From Sipunculus nudus (Eukaryota > Annelida > Sipuncula > Golfingiida > Sipunculidae), in assembly GCA_026874595.1 (NCBI GenBank), contig CM049309.1:12142576-12206575 (forward strand): a stretch of DNA of 64,000 bases, in the 5' to 3' direction. Within the stretch, counting starts at the first letter, position 1; each line of letters opens with the position of its first letter. A program made the translations under genes and the position numbers. Positions 35,986 through 49,700 of this stretch are shown piece by piece. The notes under the pieces are model-generated. The model was not told the origin of the DNA. It did not search any database and worked only from the letters and a program-made list of their open reading frames with translations.

Positions 35986-36802
35986 TTTATTTTGGCAGAT
36001 CTTAACATTTCTGACACTAAATGTATTTCTCATGCCGTTTTGAAAGCAACAAGGATTTATATCCCACTATCATCATGCCACTCAGGTCCATTTAATTTCT
36101 TCGATCACTGACATAAGACAATCTTGGGCTTGGCTGAGGTATACGGTAGTGGTATGTGCTCTCTTAGCACATACAGTACGCAAGTTAAAAAATTAACATG
36201 ATGATTGAAATTTTTTTTCTTATATATATATAAAATGTTAAATTATCCAAATTGAGAAACTATACTTTTTGTCAGACACAATACATCCATTTCAACAATA
36301 CAAGGCTAATACGGGATCACAGACCCTAATGCCCCCGAAATCATAACTAAAACCAGCCACCCCTTATTAAAGGTATACATGGCCTTGAACCTCTGATAAA
36401 AGAGCAACATGAAATATACAATGCTTTTTTGTTGAATCGACAATGATAGGCGGTGACTGGGCGTCTTGGAGGCCTTGTACAATTGCATAATAAAAATGGC
36501 CACAGGGTATGTGTATAAACATATATACATTGGAAGTATGTTAATATATACATTATAACACAGTCACAAACTCTGATCATTCTACTTACATACACAGAGA
36601 TTACGTGCATACAGTATAGCATCAAAATCCAAACGGTTTAAGTGGTGACCAACAGAAAATGTAATGTTTGAATAAATGGTCATTCAGTTACATGATTATG
36701 AATATAAGAACTTCAAATGAAATCTCACAATTTTGTAGTACTATTGTAGTTTATAAAATGCCACCAAAATTCAGATATAAAATGCTATACTGCATGCATG
36801 CA

Positions 36803-36858
<56 letters not shown>

Positions 36859-37513
36859 CTGTGTTCCTCACCAGTTTCATTTGGAAGATAAAACATGTGG
36901 AAGCATACTGATTATGATATGACATTATCATTCAATTAACAAATTAATACAACCTTAACTGGTGATCAAAATGAGATGATTTGCGTGAAAATCAACGTAA
37001 ACTAGAGAGAATTTGACATGATTTTTTTTTTAGCTGTGTCCCACAATTTCATTCACATCTGCAGTTATTGTTATGTAAAACTGTTATTTGATTCCAATGT
37101 GAATAATTTAACTGCAAACCAATATTTTATCAGCTCCCTTAACAGTTCAGGAAAAAATCTACAAGATCTGCATCACGTCGTGACCATTTTTCGTTAGATG
37201 AATGATTTTCATATGACTATTTGTGGAGTTGTTAAAAAATGTGTATACAGCATGAATTCTACAATGCATCTGATGGTTATTTTACATTATTATACATAAT
37301 TCAGGCATCAACACTGGCAACATTGTGCCAGTGTCTATATTTGCATAATCACCCTATAATATTCAACATGTACAACAATGTATGTAGAAATTACATTTTC
37401 TCTCTATAAACTTTATACAAATGTAAGTGCTGCCACTGCATGCCAACAATTTTCCCAAGAAAAACCTGGGTTTTAACAAAAGATACCACAACTACCCTGA
37501 CACTCAGTGCCCT
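35986..37513 (-). other. Probable 3' UTR of the HR3/ROR gene
   Basis: Sequence after the receptor stop codon. The first AATAAA that I noted, by eye, on the minus strand is at 35,986-35,991, about 1.5 kb downstream. A TA microsatellite lies at 36,807-36,855. The true end is unknown. Confidence 0.3.
36807..36855. repeat. (TA)n microsatellite after (GCAT)n
   Basis: TGCATGCATGCATGCA followed by about 24 TA units. Confidence 0.9.
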
Positions 37514-37520
37514 CTATTGG
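37507..37520 (-). promoter_or_regulatory. CTCF-like word over the receptor stop codon
   Basis: The minus-strand word CCAATAGAGGGCAC matches CCASYAGRKGGCRS at 13 of 14 positions and includes the TAG. It may be a coincidence of coding sequence. Confidence 0.2.
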
Positions 37521-37773
37521 TTTTCCATTCCTTCGGTTGAGAATAACTCCTTATGGAGTGCTGGAAATTCTACAAGAGGATTTGCCTGCTTGTATTTGTT
37601 TAGTATATCTACATGTCTCATGCTCAGACTACTCAGTGTAGGCAGTTTGGCCAGCAGTTTGGCTCTCAACTGTTCATCATCTGGGTGCGTTTTGCCAAGC
37701 TCAAGTTTTAACGCGGACAAGATACGCTCTCCAAGCTTCATAATCACCTCAGCATTTTTCACTCCTGGCCGAT
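37514..37773 (-). CDS. HR3: HR3/ROR exon I: end of ligand-binding domain, AF-2, stop
   Basis: The acceptor is CATTTTTCAG; the exon completes a split Asp and ends at TAG (37,514-37,516). It encodes helices 9 to 12 with [20 protein letters not shown], the Cys-free H10/11, and AF-2 helix PALHKELFS, the family's coactivator motif (vertebrate form PLYKELF). The C-terminus ends STEGMENQ. A plus-strand open frame over the same bases is a shadow. Confidence 0.95.
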
Positions 37774-40700
37774 CTGAAAAATGAAAAAGTTATTTCTTCC
37801 ATTTTGTAAGCTATAATATTGCATGAAAACCCCATTTATTCAAACCATACTGCACTTGACTCAATGTTAATTAGTTCAATGATTACAGAAAAATCATTCA
37901 AACTCATGATCAACAGATATATTGATAATCTGATATATTAACATGCTAATATCTGAAGGCCATATTCATATTTCATACCAATAAAACTACCATCGCTAAA
38001 ACTGCACACACAAAATTAAGAGAACTGGATATTTTGAGTTTTCGTGTGATGGAACTGATTTATCACACTGAGTTTTTATTAAAAATAACATCATCTTTTA
38101 ATCGTTTGATCTCAAACCAAGCTGATATGATTTATCACTAAACCAATTATATCAATATTAAGTTAGAACAAAAACAAAATTTTGTTTCTCATTAACTATT
38201 ACTCAGAAATTTGTACGGCTGGGTGAATTCTATTAACCGTTTTACCTATTATAGGTTTTTGACAAAAATATATAATCAGGGGATAAAAATAATAACAGAA
38301 ATGTTTTGCTATATTACAGGTTGAAATTCAATTAAACAACAGGAAATTTTATAAAAATTTTCTGGTCTGATTCGCTGGAGCTGAAAATCCGGGATTTTTT
38401 TTCTTTACTTACCATGCTGTATAAGTACGACTGCAGACATGAGGGCCAGCTCTGTTTCTGTGAGTCTGTATGATATCACATCACGCGCAAACTCAAATAT
38501 ACTCTGCATCAGCATCTTCTCCTCATCATCTGTAGATAAAAGATAAGAAAATTAAGATAAAACATGAGATATTACAGTGAGGTGCATTAAACATGCTAGG
38601 ATCATATGAAGTTTGCTTAAATTAATATTTTTCTTTTTTCTTGATGAATAATCCAATCACTGCCCTTGAAATAAGAGAGTAGTAATATTATGTTCATTTT
38701 TTTTCAATATATTCAATACAAAAAATTCTTTCAGCTGATTTTACAGAAGTGTCCTAGACTTGGTAACAATATAAAACCAGTACATGAAATTCACTGTTTA
38801 TATCAGCAGGCATACTTTTTTTATTAACTATAGACTTTCAAATTCTGTATTTGATCTGACCAATGGCTTTGACCTTGCTCCTCTCCTCAGCATATTCTAC
38901 TACATCAAAATAACAAGTTAAAAAATATGACAATTTTTCTACACACATGACACGCTGACCTGATCAGCTTGAAATTAATAAAACATTAACAATTCTCTGT
39001 TCAACAGAACTGTGCTAATTTGGGGTAATTTTCTGAACAAGGCAATACTACTTACCTAAATTTATAAATGCATCAAGAGGAAGGCAGATATTGCCAAAGG
39101 CAACAGTATTTGTGGCAATGTCGTAGGCTCGACACAATCTCATCAGGGCGATCTCAAAGCTCCCTGAAATAATACAACAGGCTGAATTATAATCATTCTG
39201 ACACCACACTAATTTAACTGCTAAAAATGTTTCTGTTTAAAGGGGCCTATACAAATATCTGACTATTACTGAATAAAGATCATCCCTTGAAAGTTTTTCC
39301 TAAATAGCCTGATCCCACCACACACAGGCTGTTTGCTTGGGGGATACCCATGTGTTTATAACATGTGGGGGAGGGGGCTGCCAAAATATTCCAAACAGTT
39401 TCAAGAAAGACATCTGGCGCAAGTCTGACAAACCAGTTTTGCAACTAGTGACCTTTCAACTTCTCCACACATGCAACCATACACCTAAGGTGACATGATT
39501 TTTTTTTTTCATTTGTCAACAAAGCTATGTTTATCAACAGCATGTAAATAAAAAAACTCATAAATGTATCACAGAGGTGTTATAAGAGCTTTTCCGAAAA
39601 GGAATTACCTAGATTTCATTTATATGTACAAAATGTATGCCAGAAACCAAAAGTTCTATAATTTTACTCAAGTCTTTTAAAGACCAAAGAATACCCTTAT
39701 CCTGTTGTTGGGTCAATTTGATTATATAATGGAAAAGTGTTACTTTAACCTCCCTCCCAAAGTCAGAATCAAGACCTCGTTAGCTAACACAAGGTTAATA
39801 CATGGCACTAGTTCCTGCAATAATCAAGGCTGCAATACACTGGTGCAGGGTACATGCATGGTAGATTGTTAAATGTAAACTACATAGGAACTGGTCTGAA
39901 AGACCACCTCTCTTATAAGACCACCAGTCTATAAAGACCACCCTTGGGTGAACAATAAGAAGTGACACTGGTTATAACTGACCTGTCTAATAAGATAACC
40001 TGTGAATTAAGACCACTTCTGGCCAGTCCCATGGGTTGACTCTGAACACAGGTTTCACTGTATATTGCATTTTTAATGTATAGCACCATAAACTGTACTT
40101 TGAGTGAAGTACTGAAACATGTAACAATAAATGACAATTTTTTTCTCACCTCCTTTCAGCAGCATGATCTGATCATCCTGTAACAAGTTCATGAAGCCAG
40201 GAACCATCTTGGCAAACTCTATGATTTGCTGAACTGTGGCCGTCACTTTTTCTGCTATTTCTTGCCATAGCTGGGAATGACTCTGTAATAGTAAGCATAG
40301 AATGCTCAATTATACACAGTAATCATGTATCAGAAACCACAGATTGCTTAATTATAAACAGTAATCAATGTGTCTTCAAAAGTAATATGGAAGGCTATGT
40401 TATATTTGTGTGTGTGTGTGTGTTAGTTGTAGTATGAATATCAGCTGAACAGTATCATATTGACTGAATTCAGTTTTTTTTGTCACTACCACAATAACAG
40501 CTATAAACAGATAATTGATACCATACTGAGTAAACACAGGATCATTTCCATACTAGTACTGTTCAAATTTAAACAAGTGGTGGTCCATTGTACTTTGTAT
40601 AAAATTGCTGGTTCACTGAATAACATAAAGCTGGATTTAAGCCAAGTGTATAGCAACATCTAGTTGTTAATATAGAAGACATTTTGTTTAAAATGACCAT

Positions 40701-43700
40701 ATTTTAAACCTTTCTGGCAGCATGTTGAGTTAATAGAGGTTGGACTCTTGTACCAACCACATTTTCTCTTGTATTTACCTTATTTTTTTTTTCTGGCTGC
40801 CTTATTGTTAATACAGGCTCTGTTCTTGTATCTACATATAGGACTTACCATATTTTTAAACCATTCTAATTGTTTCTATGTTAATACAGGCTGTGTTCTT
40901 GTATCTAGACTTACCATATTTTTTAACCTTTCTAAATGTCTGTATGTTAATACAGGCTGTGTTCTTGTAACTAGACTTACCATATTTTTTAACCTTTCTA
41001 AATGTCTGTATGTTGATACAGGCTGTGTTCTTGTAACTAGACTTACCATATTTTTTAACCTTTCTAAATGTCTGTATGTTGATACAGGCTGTGTTCTTGT
41101 AACTAGACTTACCATATTTTTTAACCTTTCTAAATGTCTGTATGTTTATACAGGCTGTGTTCTTGTAACTAGACTTACCATATTTTTTAACCTTTCTAAA
41201 TGTCTGTATGTTGATACAGGCTGTGTTCTTGTAACTAGACTAACCATATTTTTTAACCTTTCTAAATGTCTGTATGTTGATACAGGCTGTGTTCTTGTAA
41301 CTAGACTTGCCATATTTTTTAACCTTTCTAAATGTCTGTATGTTGATTCAGGCTGTGTTCTTGTTACTAGACTTACCATATTTTTTAACCTTTCTAAATG
41401 TCTGTATGTTAATAAAGGCTGTGTTCTTGTAACTAGACTTACCATATTTTTCAACCTTTCTAAATGTCTGTATGTTGATAAAGGCTGTGTTCTTGTAACT
41501 AGACTTACCATATTTTTTAACCTTTCTAAATGTCTGTATGTTGATACAGGCTGTGTTCTTGTTACTAGACTTACCATAACATTTTTTTAACCTTTCTAAA
41601 TGTCTGTATGTTGATACAGGCTGTGTTCTTGTAACTAGACTTGCCATATTTTTTAACCTTTCTAAATGTCTGTATGTTGATACAGGCTGTGTTCTTGTAA
41701 CTAGACTTGCCATATTTTTTAACCTTTCTAAATGTCTGTATGTTGATACAGGCTGTGTTCTTGTTACTAGACTTACCATATTTTTTAACCTTTCTAAATG
41801 TCTGTATGTTGATACAGGCTGTGTTCTTGTAACTAGACTTACCATATTTTTAAACCTTTCTAAATGTCTGTATGTTGATACAGGCTGTGTTCTTGTAACT
41901 AGACTTACCATATTTTTTAACCTTTCTAAATGTCTGTATGTTGATACAGACTGTGTTCTTGTAACCAGACTTACCATATTTTTAAACCTTTCTAAATGTC
42001 TGTATGTTAATACAGGCTGGGTTTTTGTATCCAGACTTACCATATTTTTTAATCTTTCTAAATGTCTGTATGTTAATACAGGCTGTGTTCTTGTAACTAG
42101 ACTTACCATATTTTTTTACCTTTCTAAATGTCTGTATCTTAATACAGGCTGTGTTCTTGTAACTAGCCTTACCATATTTTTAAACCTTTCTAAATGTCTG
42201 TATGTTGATACAGGCTGGGTTCTTGTATCTAGACTTACCATATTTTTAAACCTTTCTAAATGTCTGTATGTTAATACAGGCTGGGTTCTTGTATCTAGAC
42301 TTACCATATTTTTAAACCTTTCTAACTGCTCATGTGACAGGGGAAGTGCCCTCATCTGGTCTATCTGGTCCAGTGTAAAAAGGCATGTTCTGGTATGGGC
42401 ATCTGAGATGGCCTTTGTTAATAAACCTACAAAAATCAACAGGACAATAGTAAGTAAAGACATTTTATTAAAGACATAGGGCAACTCAACAGGATACAGC
42501 TGTACAAACACAATCACACATAAACATTAATCTGAAGAAAAAGTTACTGCTAAACAATATGTGGAATCTCTGTATATAAACACACAAGAACAGATACAAT
42601 CAGACACATGACTGTATAAGCACTGCATCCCTCAGGCTGTCTCACCAACTAGAGTGATGTTCTGTGATGTCTTATGATATGATATCTTATGATTTGCATT
42701 GGTAATCTTAAACCACAGCTTTTGATTGTTTTGTCTTCAACCATTTATCACACATTATAATACCCTGTGACTGTCTCTGATGTTATGCTGATGTATACTG
42801 TGGATCTGGTGACCTGTTAACACAGCTATCTGTCAGACAACCTTGGATAAAAGTTGTGCATTTTGATATGACCAGAATGTTTTGTTTGGAGTGTCTCCAC
42901 CAGGTGTCTCTCTGCTATTGATCACAAAGGAATGGCATCTGTTGGACAACTGGAAAACTGTTCTGTTTAAGTTGCTTCATATCACTATAGGTAACACCCC
43001 ACAACCAAAACAATCTTCAGATATTTAACAATAGATAAGTACATGTATCACCAAAGCAATATCTGCTGTGTACCAGGTTCTGAATGTTTAAAATTAGATC
43101 TGATAATTCACCATCCTTAAATTCCTCGAAGTCATACTGACATAAATTTGTCATTAGTTAAGTATAATTTCTTTATTTGTTGTTTAAAATAATGAATAAT
43201 GATTACTTTTAAAAGTTTACAATCCATATACAAACATTAAAATGATATATATGGCCCCTGGAACAGTGTTTAAACACTGGGGTTATGTAATGATAATACA
43301 ATATTGATGCTCTCTGAAAATCTGTTTTTATTAAAAAGCTAATGAAGATCTGTTACACCATTTCACATTGACACAGGAATCGTCATCAAGAAGTTACAAA
43401 TGATGCTGATTTGTTAACATATAATCAGCTGTCAGAATGCAGCTGGTCCCAGCTTGGCTGTAGTGCGGGAGGATATTTAACAGACACACCTGCTGAACTG
43501 ACTTAGTTTTATCCAGGTAAATGGCAATAGGTTGGTGCAGCTAGTGCCTGTACTGGCAGCATATGATGTTTGATGCAGTCTTGACAAGAGGTGATGAAAA
43601 TCAAGCATAGACTGATGTCGGGAGAGGGCCATATCAGCTGTTACCTGGCAAGATTTGGCTTTATTTCCTCGTACAACTGATGCACTCAGTATCTACTATG

Positions 43701-46700
43701 AAACTAAACTCAGCACCCAATTTTGGTGTATGTGTGCTGGGGATTTTTTTTTTAATGATTCACCCTAAATGATTTTTTTTAATAATGCATTTCTTTTAGT
43801 AGACATCTGTCTCTGGGTAAGCCAATCTAACCTTCCTAAATGAATTGCATGCCAGGTATCACCCTAGGACAGCCACTTTTGGTTAAAACATTGGCCAGAA
43901 CATGGTTCATCCTGGTTTAAACAACCATGCATATAGCAGTGATTGTCCACCCTGAGTCTCCCATTAATGTCACCACCCATCTCTACAATCAAAGCTAAGG
44001 CCAGGCTTGCACAAGGAAGCGAATTAATTTATGGATAAAATGTGGTTAAATTAGATAGTCAAACATGAGGAGATACCTTATGTGCCTTTAACAACTATCC
44101 AAGGAACTGAAAGGTATCAGTGGAAAGAACCAGAACTTCAACCATGAGAGCAGACAGCAGGGAGTGTTTTTGATTAAGGATGTCAATTATCACCACTTCC
44201 TCCTCTTAACTAAAAGCAGAGTGATAGTAATAAACAGAGGTACAATAAACTGCAGATCGGACTCCATTTTTGGTCCACATTTGCATTATCAAATATTCAG
44301 ATGAGATGCTGTAATATGTACATATATTAAGTTATATTGAATAATGGTCTTGTTATTCAAGGCCTTTACATGCAGCCTGTGGTTTCCCCCTGTCACTAGT
44401 GTATGACTACCCATTTGCTTGAATGCGATATATTTTTGCAAAGGTGCAAACTAACTCAAAGGCACACCTATGAATCAGTCAAACTAACTCAAAGGCACAC
44501 CTATGAATCAGTCAAACTAACTCAAAGGCACACCTATACATCAGTCAAACTACCTCAAAGGCACACCTATAAATCAGTCAAACTAACTCAAAAGCACACC
44601 TTTGAATCAGTCAAACTAACTGATAGCACACCTATGAATCAGTCAAACTAACTCAAAGGCACACCTATAAATCAGTCAAACTTACATTATGTCATTTATT
44701 CTATTCCATACAAAAACACTTCACCTGAACAATCTACACATCATTATTTTTTTTTTCTCCCCCAGAGGGTATGTGTTTATCCCTGTTTGTGTCTTTATTC
44801 ACAACATAACTCACACAAGCATACAAGGAATTCCATGAATTTTTTGGGGCACATCAGAAAGCAGGCAATGAAGAAATAGTTTTTCGTGTGGGTCCATCTC
44901 ATGATCCAGATAAGGGAAGAACTACCAGGGATATTCACAAATGTGCAGTCACATAAGCACGATTGAACATGGAAAAATGGGCTAAATAAGTGAATTCAAA
45001 ACTTGTTGAGGAACTTGTGCACAAAAGAAACTGGGAATATGGGCCAATAAGTGAATGAAAACACAGGTTGCGGAGTATCCCACATTAAGGACTGTCCATA
45101 TGGCAAAGGGCCAGCATTCCTGAGAATGCATATTTCTAGTTTTTTTTAATTAATCTGATAAATCATTCCCTTTACATACACTTGGACAACAGCAATACAT
45201 GACTGATGACGTCTTAAAGAAGTGAAAATAAAGCGAGAATTCTGATGCATATTTTACATTCAACACGTGTAAGCATTAAAACCTTCATTAACAGGGGAGC
45301 ATTTTAATACATTTCCTTTACGATGGTGGACAGTGCTTCATTAAACACTGGTCTATAATACTTTTGTTTCAGCCTGATCTAATACATATTCATGAACATG
45401 GGGGGGGGGGGGGGGACTATAATTTTCAGTTCAAAGATCACATCCTTAACTAATCAGTCAAATTATAAAAAAAGAATTCAAACAAATGCACCTTGGGGCA
45501 CAAGTCAGACATGAAACACTTTTTTTTGGCTAATTGATATGTACACACAAGGACATGATCTGATAATACATGACAAGACTGTATAATACACCTTGAATCA
45601 GGCCACAGGTGAATGTGTGTGTTTTACCAAATGTTATCTTTCCCCCAGAGAAAAGAGAACTAAAGTGAGAACATGAATATTTATGACGTGAATATTAACA
45701 TAAAGAATGGTATGGGTTACCATGGGCCACCAATTTGTGCACTCAGTTAAACGTGTGTTACACTCAGTTAAACAGCAATACTTGAGGCTCTCAACATACT
45801 GTAACACCTGTGCTTGTAAATAAGTCACAATTTAAAACTGATCACAGACTAACACACACACTCAGATTATCCCATTAGCCTCTGAAACTGGAAATCTTTA
45901 ATTTGTAAAACACCCCCCACACAGATATAACAACCAATACTTGATTTCACACACAAGCCTCTTTTCATTTATTATAACTCAAGCCATTTGAAAAAGTAAC
46001 ACATACACAGACATCATTGATACCTAACATCATCTTACTTTTACAGAATAACACACACAAACACAGGAATTTAAAATGTTACCATATGTTATCTAAGAAA
46101 TAATTATTTAAAATTTTTTAACCTGTGAACCTGTCATATAACATTAAATAATTTGCAAATGTAACACATTTTTTATCTAGCCTTTAAGTTATTAAGGAAA
46201 ATAAAATGCATACACACATACATACATAAACACTGTTCAAATTTTTTTATCAATCAAGCCCAACTTGAATATATTTGCTGTGACTCATTCTAGCACAGTG
46301 ATCATACACATACAAGACTGGCCACACATGCTTGCTCAGATAATAAAATCTGTATTACCCATTATCAGAGTAGTTTAAACATGACCTGACAGACCCCATA
46401 ACAATGATAAGGTGTGACCACCTCCAAATTTTATCTGGGCCTCTTGGCTAACAGAGCAGGTGTTACTTTCCACCCTTATACTTACTATTCCTATATAATC
46501 TTTCTTTTTTTTATCAGAGGATATATCAATGGCTTGTTCATAGAATAGTCTACTGTATTATGACCCAAAGCAGATGAACAGATGGACACTGTGCAAAAAT
46601 GGTTGCAGGTGGCGCCACCAGTTAAATGTATGATATAAAGCTACCAAAAAAACTACACTGGTGCAAAATTTCAGCCTGATCGGTCAAACAAGTCCAAAGA

Positions 46701-49700
46701 TTGGGGTTTAACCTGTAAACACAGATGCACAAATGGACACACTGCATAGAGGAAAGGTCAGAGGTCTAAGCCAAATGGTTAGGCAACAGTTCAGATGTGA
46801 CCCTATAATTGGGTTAAGTTTTGGAAAAATCAGTCCAGTAGTCTTAGAGGAGACTCATAAGGTGGCAGTGGTGGAACCCGATCAAAAACATATTATCCGC
46901 AAAACTTTGTTTTTCGCAGATTCTATAAATGCCAATGAAGCAACACACGCAAAAAAGGTATAAACTCACAAAATGACAAGAATCCTCAGTAACTGAAATG
47001 ATGAACTTACTAAGATCTATGTCTGATGTTTTAATGACGGTCTGTGGCACTGGGTCTGTGGTGTATGTGATGGCTTCATCTCCTGCTAACGGCGTTGTAT
47101 ATGTAACCACTCCCTGACCATTATAAGGCACCAACCCGTTTGTAGGGAAGTTATACTGTACTGCTGTGAACCTGCAAGAAATAAACACACTTTTGTGTAA
47201 GACGACAAGTCTGGAAATAATCATTTTTTATGCATATTTATTCAGAATATAATGTACACAGAGGAATCTATCTGGTAAACCACCTACATTGTTCGTCCAT
47301 AAACCTTTTTAAGGGCACTTTCTCTGTTCACAGTGTAATATAATAAAAGTTACCCCTTGGCAGTAGGTATGGATGAATGAAAGGCAAACACTGAGACCTT
47401 TTTTTTACATAATTCTATGTACAGACTGTCTGGGGACACAAACTTCCTTAAATGTTAAGTCCACAGTCTACTTTCAACATTTCACCTGAATGTTTATGAA
47501 AAGAACCACAAAATAATGGACCATCCTAATCATGGACTTTCACATTTAATTATAAAAATATATAAATCATTTAAGTCCAGACTGAGACCTTTCAATTAAC
47601 ATAAGACATCTGTATCTACAGCAGGGTTGGGGCCAGGTACAAATAACAGTATCTATGTACAGGTACAGGTACTTGTGAATTGGCCAGGTACAGGAACAGG
47701 TACTTGATTTTCACAGAATACCTAGGTACAGGCACAGGTACTTTAGAAAGTACCTAGGTACAGGTACATTTATTTTAGGATCACTTCAAAGACATTTTTA
47801 CGGATAATAATAGCGGCATAAATTTACTTATTTGCAAGTTAACATGCCTATTTTCTACCAAACAATACTGAAGTCATTTGCTAAAGTATATTTAATTAAA
47901 ACTTACTATTATAATACTCAAAGAGAAAAAAAATTAAAAAAAAAGAAAACATGAAAATGTACCTGGAGTACCTTGTACCAGGTACAGGTACTTTAGTTCC
48001 AGGTACAGGTACAAGGTACTTCCTACTCCTGACTGGCAGGTACAGGTACAAGGACAGGTACTCTGAAATGTGTACCTAGGTACAGGTACAGGTACAGGTA
48101 CCCAGCCCCAACCCTGATCTACAGGAGCATTCCTTGATATGCGGACTATATCTATATCTATTCCTGACTTATCAACAATTATTACATTATTACAGCTGTT
48201 ACCTTTCATCAAATATTCCAAGATTTCAAATTTGTGTACATGTCGGGGTAGACTACGATCTTGGTAGAGATTTTGATCAGAGTCTCTGCTGGTAGAAACC
48301 AGGATTGGAATCTCTACCAGTAGAAACTTTGATTCTACTGGTAGAGACTCCATTTACAGTTTCAGGATCACTAATTAAGCATACCTTTATCTAAACCTTT
48401 AAAATGTGGCATCAATCAATGGAAAAAAGTGAACATCTTATTAATGCATTACCTGTGATATCTTTCCAACCTAGTGAGAAGTTTTGTTAGAAGGACAAAC
48501 ATCAAGGGTAATAAATTTTTTTACAACACATGGTTCCTTGCCTGTGACATGCTTCATATCTATTGAGAAGTTAGTAAAAAGGGGTATGAAGTCACAGGTT
48601 TTTGAAGGGGAAAAAGTCACAAGAAATAAAGTCACAGTTTGAAGTATGAAGAAAAGTCACATATTTAATTTTTAAATATACCCCTTACTTTTTTTTACTG
48701 TTTTTCCTACCTAAACTTTTCTTCCGGTGACTTTTTTTGTTTTACAACCATAGAAACTTTTTTGGGGATTGTACCAACAGAATTAGAGTTTCTTTCAGTA
48801 GAATTGAAGTCCCTACCAGTAGGAATGCAGTTTCTACCAGTAGAAACCGTGATTGGAGTCTCTACCAGTAGAATCAGAGTATCTACCAGCAGAGACTCTG
48901 ATCATAGTTTCTACCAGAAGAAACTCTGATTCTACCAGATCGCAGTCTCTACGCTGACATATACAGGCTCATGGGGTCCCAAGTTCTGAAAAACGTAACT
49001 ACAAAAAGATAAACTGACATAGTCTTTTTGTTCGAAAAGGTTTTGCAAGCTTGTCATTTTTATAAGATTTCCAGCGCCGGGGGATGGCAGCTATTACATT
49101 TATCAGCTGAATGTCAAGACTTTTTGAGGTCAGCTGTCACTCATAAGGACTCCTAGCAGGTAAGAATTTGCACGTTCAAGTTCTGATGTTGTCAGAAACA
49201 CTGATTTACACAGAAAATCCAAAGTAACCAAAATCATCAACCCATGTCACCCACAGTATTTGTCATGAATATAGGACGAAAAAAAACTCCCTGTGATATT
49301 GACAGCCTCTGTTTATTAGCCACAAGGAGGCTCAGTGAACGGTGAGCTCACTGCTCCAGTGAAGTGCGGATGAATAAATGCATACTCTGTTCACACACGA
49401 CTCCGGTACAGAGAGGTCACCTTGCCAAAATAATGCCATCACATTGGGTATTCCCTGAGCTGTGTCACGTCTTCCTGACTGTCCAGTGCCGTTACTGAGG
49501 AGTTTTTATCCATCAATTAATGAAACATTACTCACCCTGGGGGATACTGGTTATTGTTGGTTAAGGCTGCTGTGTCGAATGTTCCATTATCAAAACCGTT
49601 CAACCGTGCCCCTTTGATATAGTTGGCTTCTTCTTCCACTTTTTCTCGTTGTTTTTTGGACATTCTGCCAAATTTGACCGCTGAAACAAAAGAGCACACA

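Larger units (their letters stand above)
47172..49535 (-). other. HR3/ROR intron between exons C and D, host of two DNA elements
   Basis: The intron contains the hAT-like element at 47,622-48,116 and, 120 bp further, the TA-flanked inverted-repeat element at 48,239-48,961. The remaining sequence shows no exon. Confidence 0.7.

Noticed and set aside
40748-41590. 280-codon plus-strand open frame (repeats of [20 protein letters not shown] type)
   Set aside because: It is the antisense of the 66-bp splice-donor array inside an HR3 intron. The frame is open only because 66 is a multiple of 3.
41348-42109. 253-codon minus-strand open frame over the same array
   Set aside because: It lies in the intron beyond an in-frame TAA at 42,116-42,118 and has no own start or acceptor context. 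It is a periodicity by-product.
47934-48353. 139-codon minus-strand frame rich in VPVPVPRY and CTCTC
   Set aside because: It covers AGGTAC repeats of the hAT-like element and runs into the next element, so it is not a gene.
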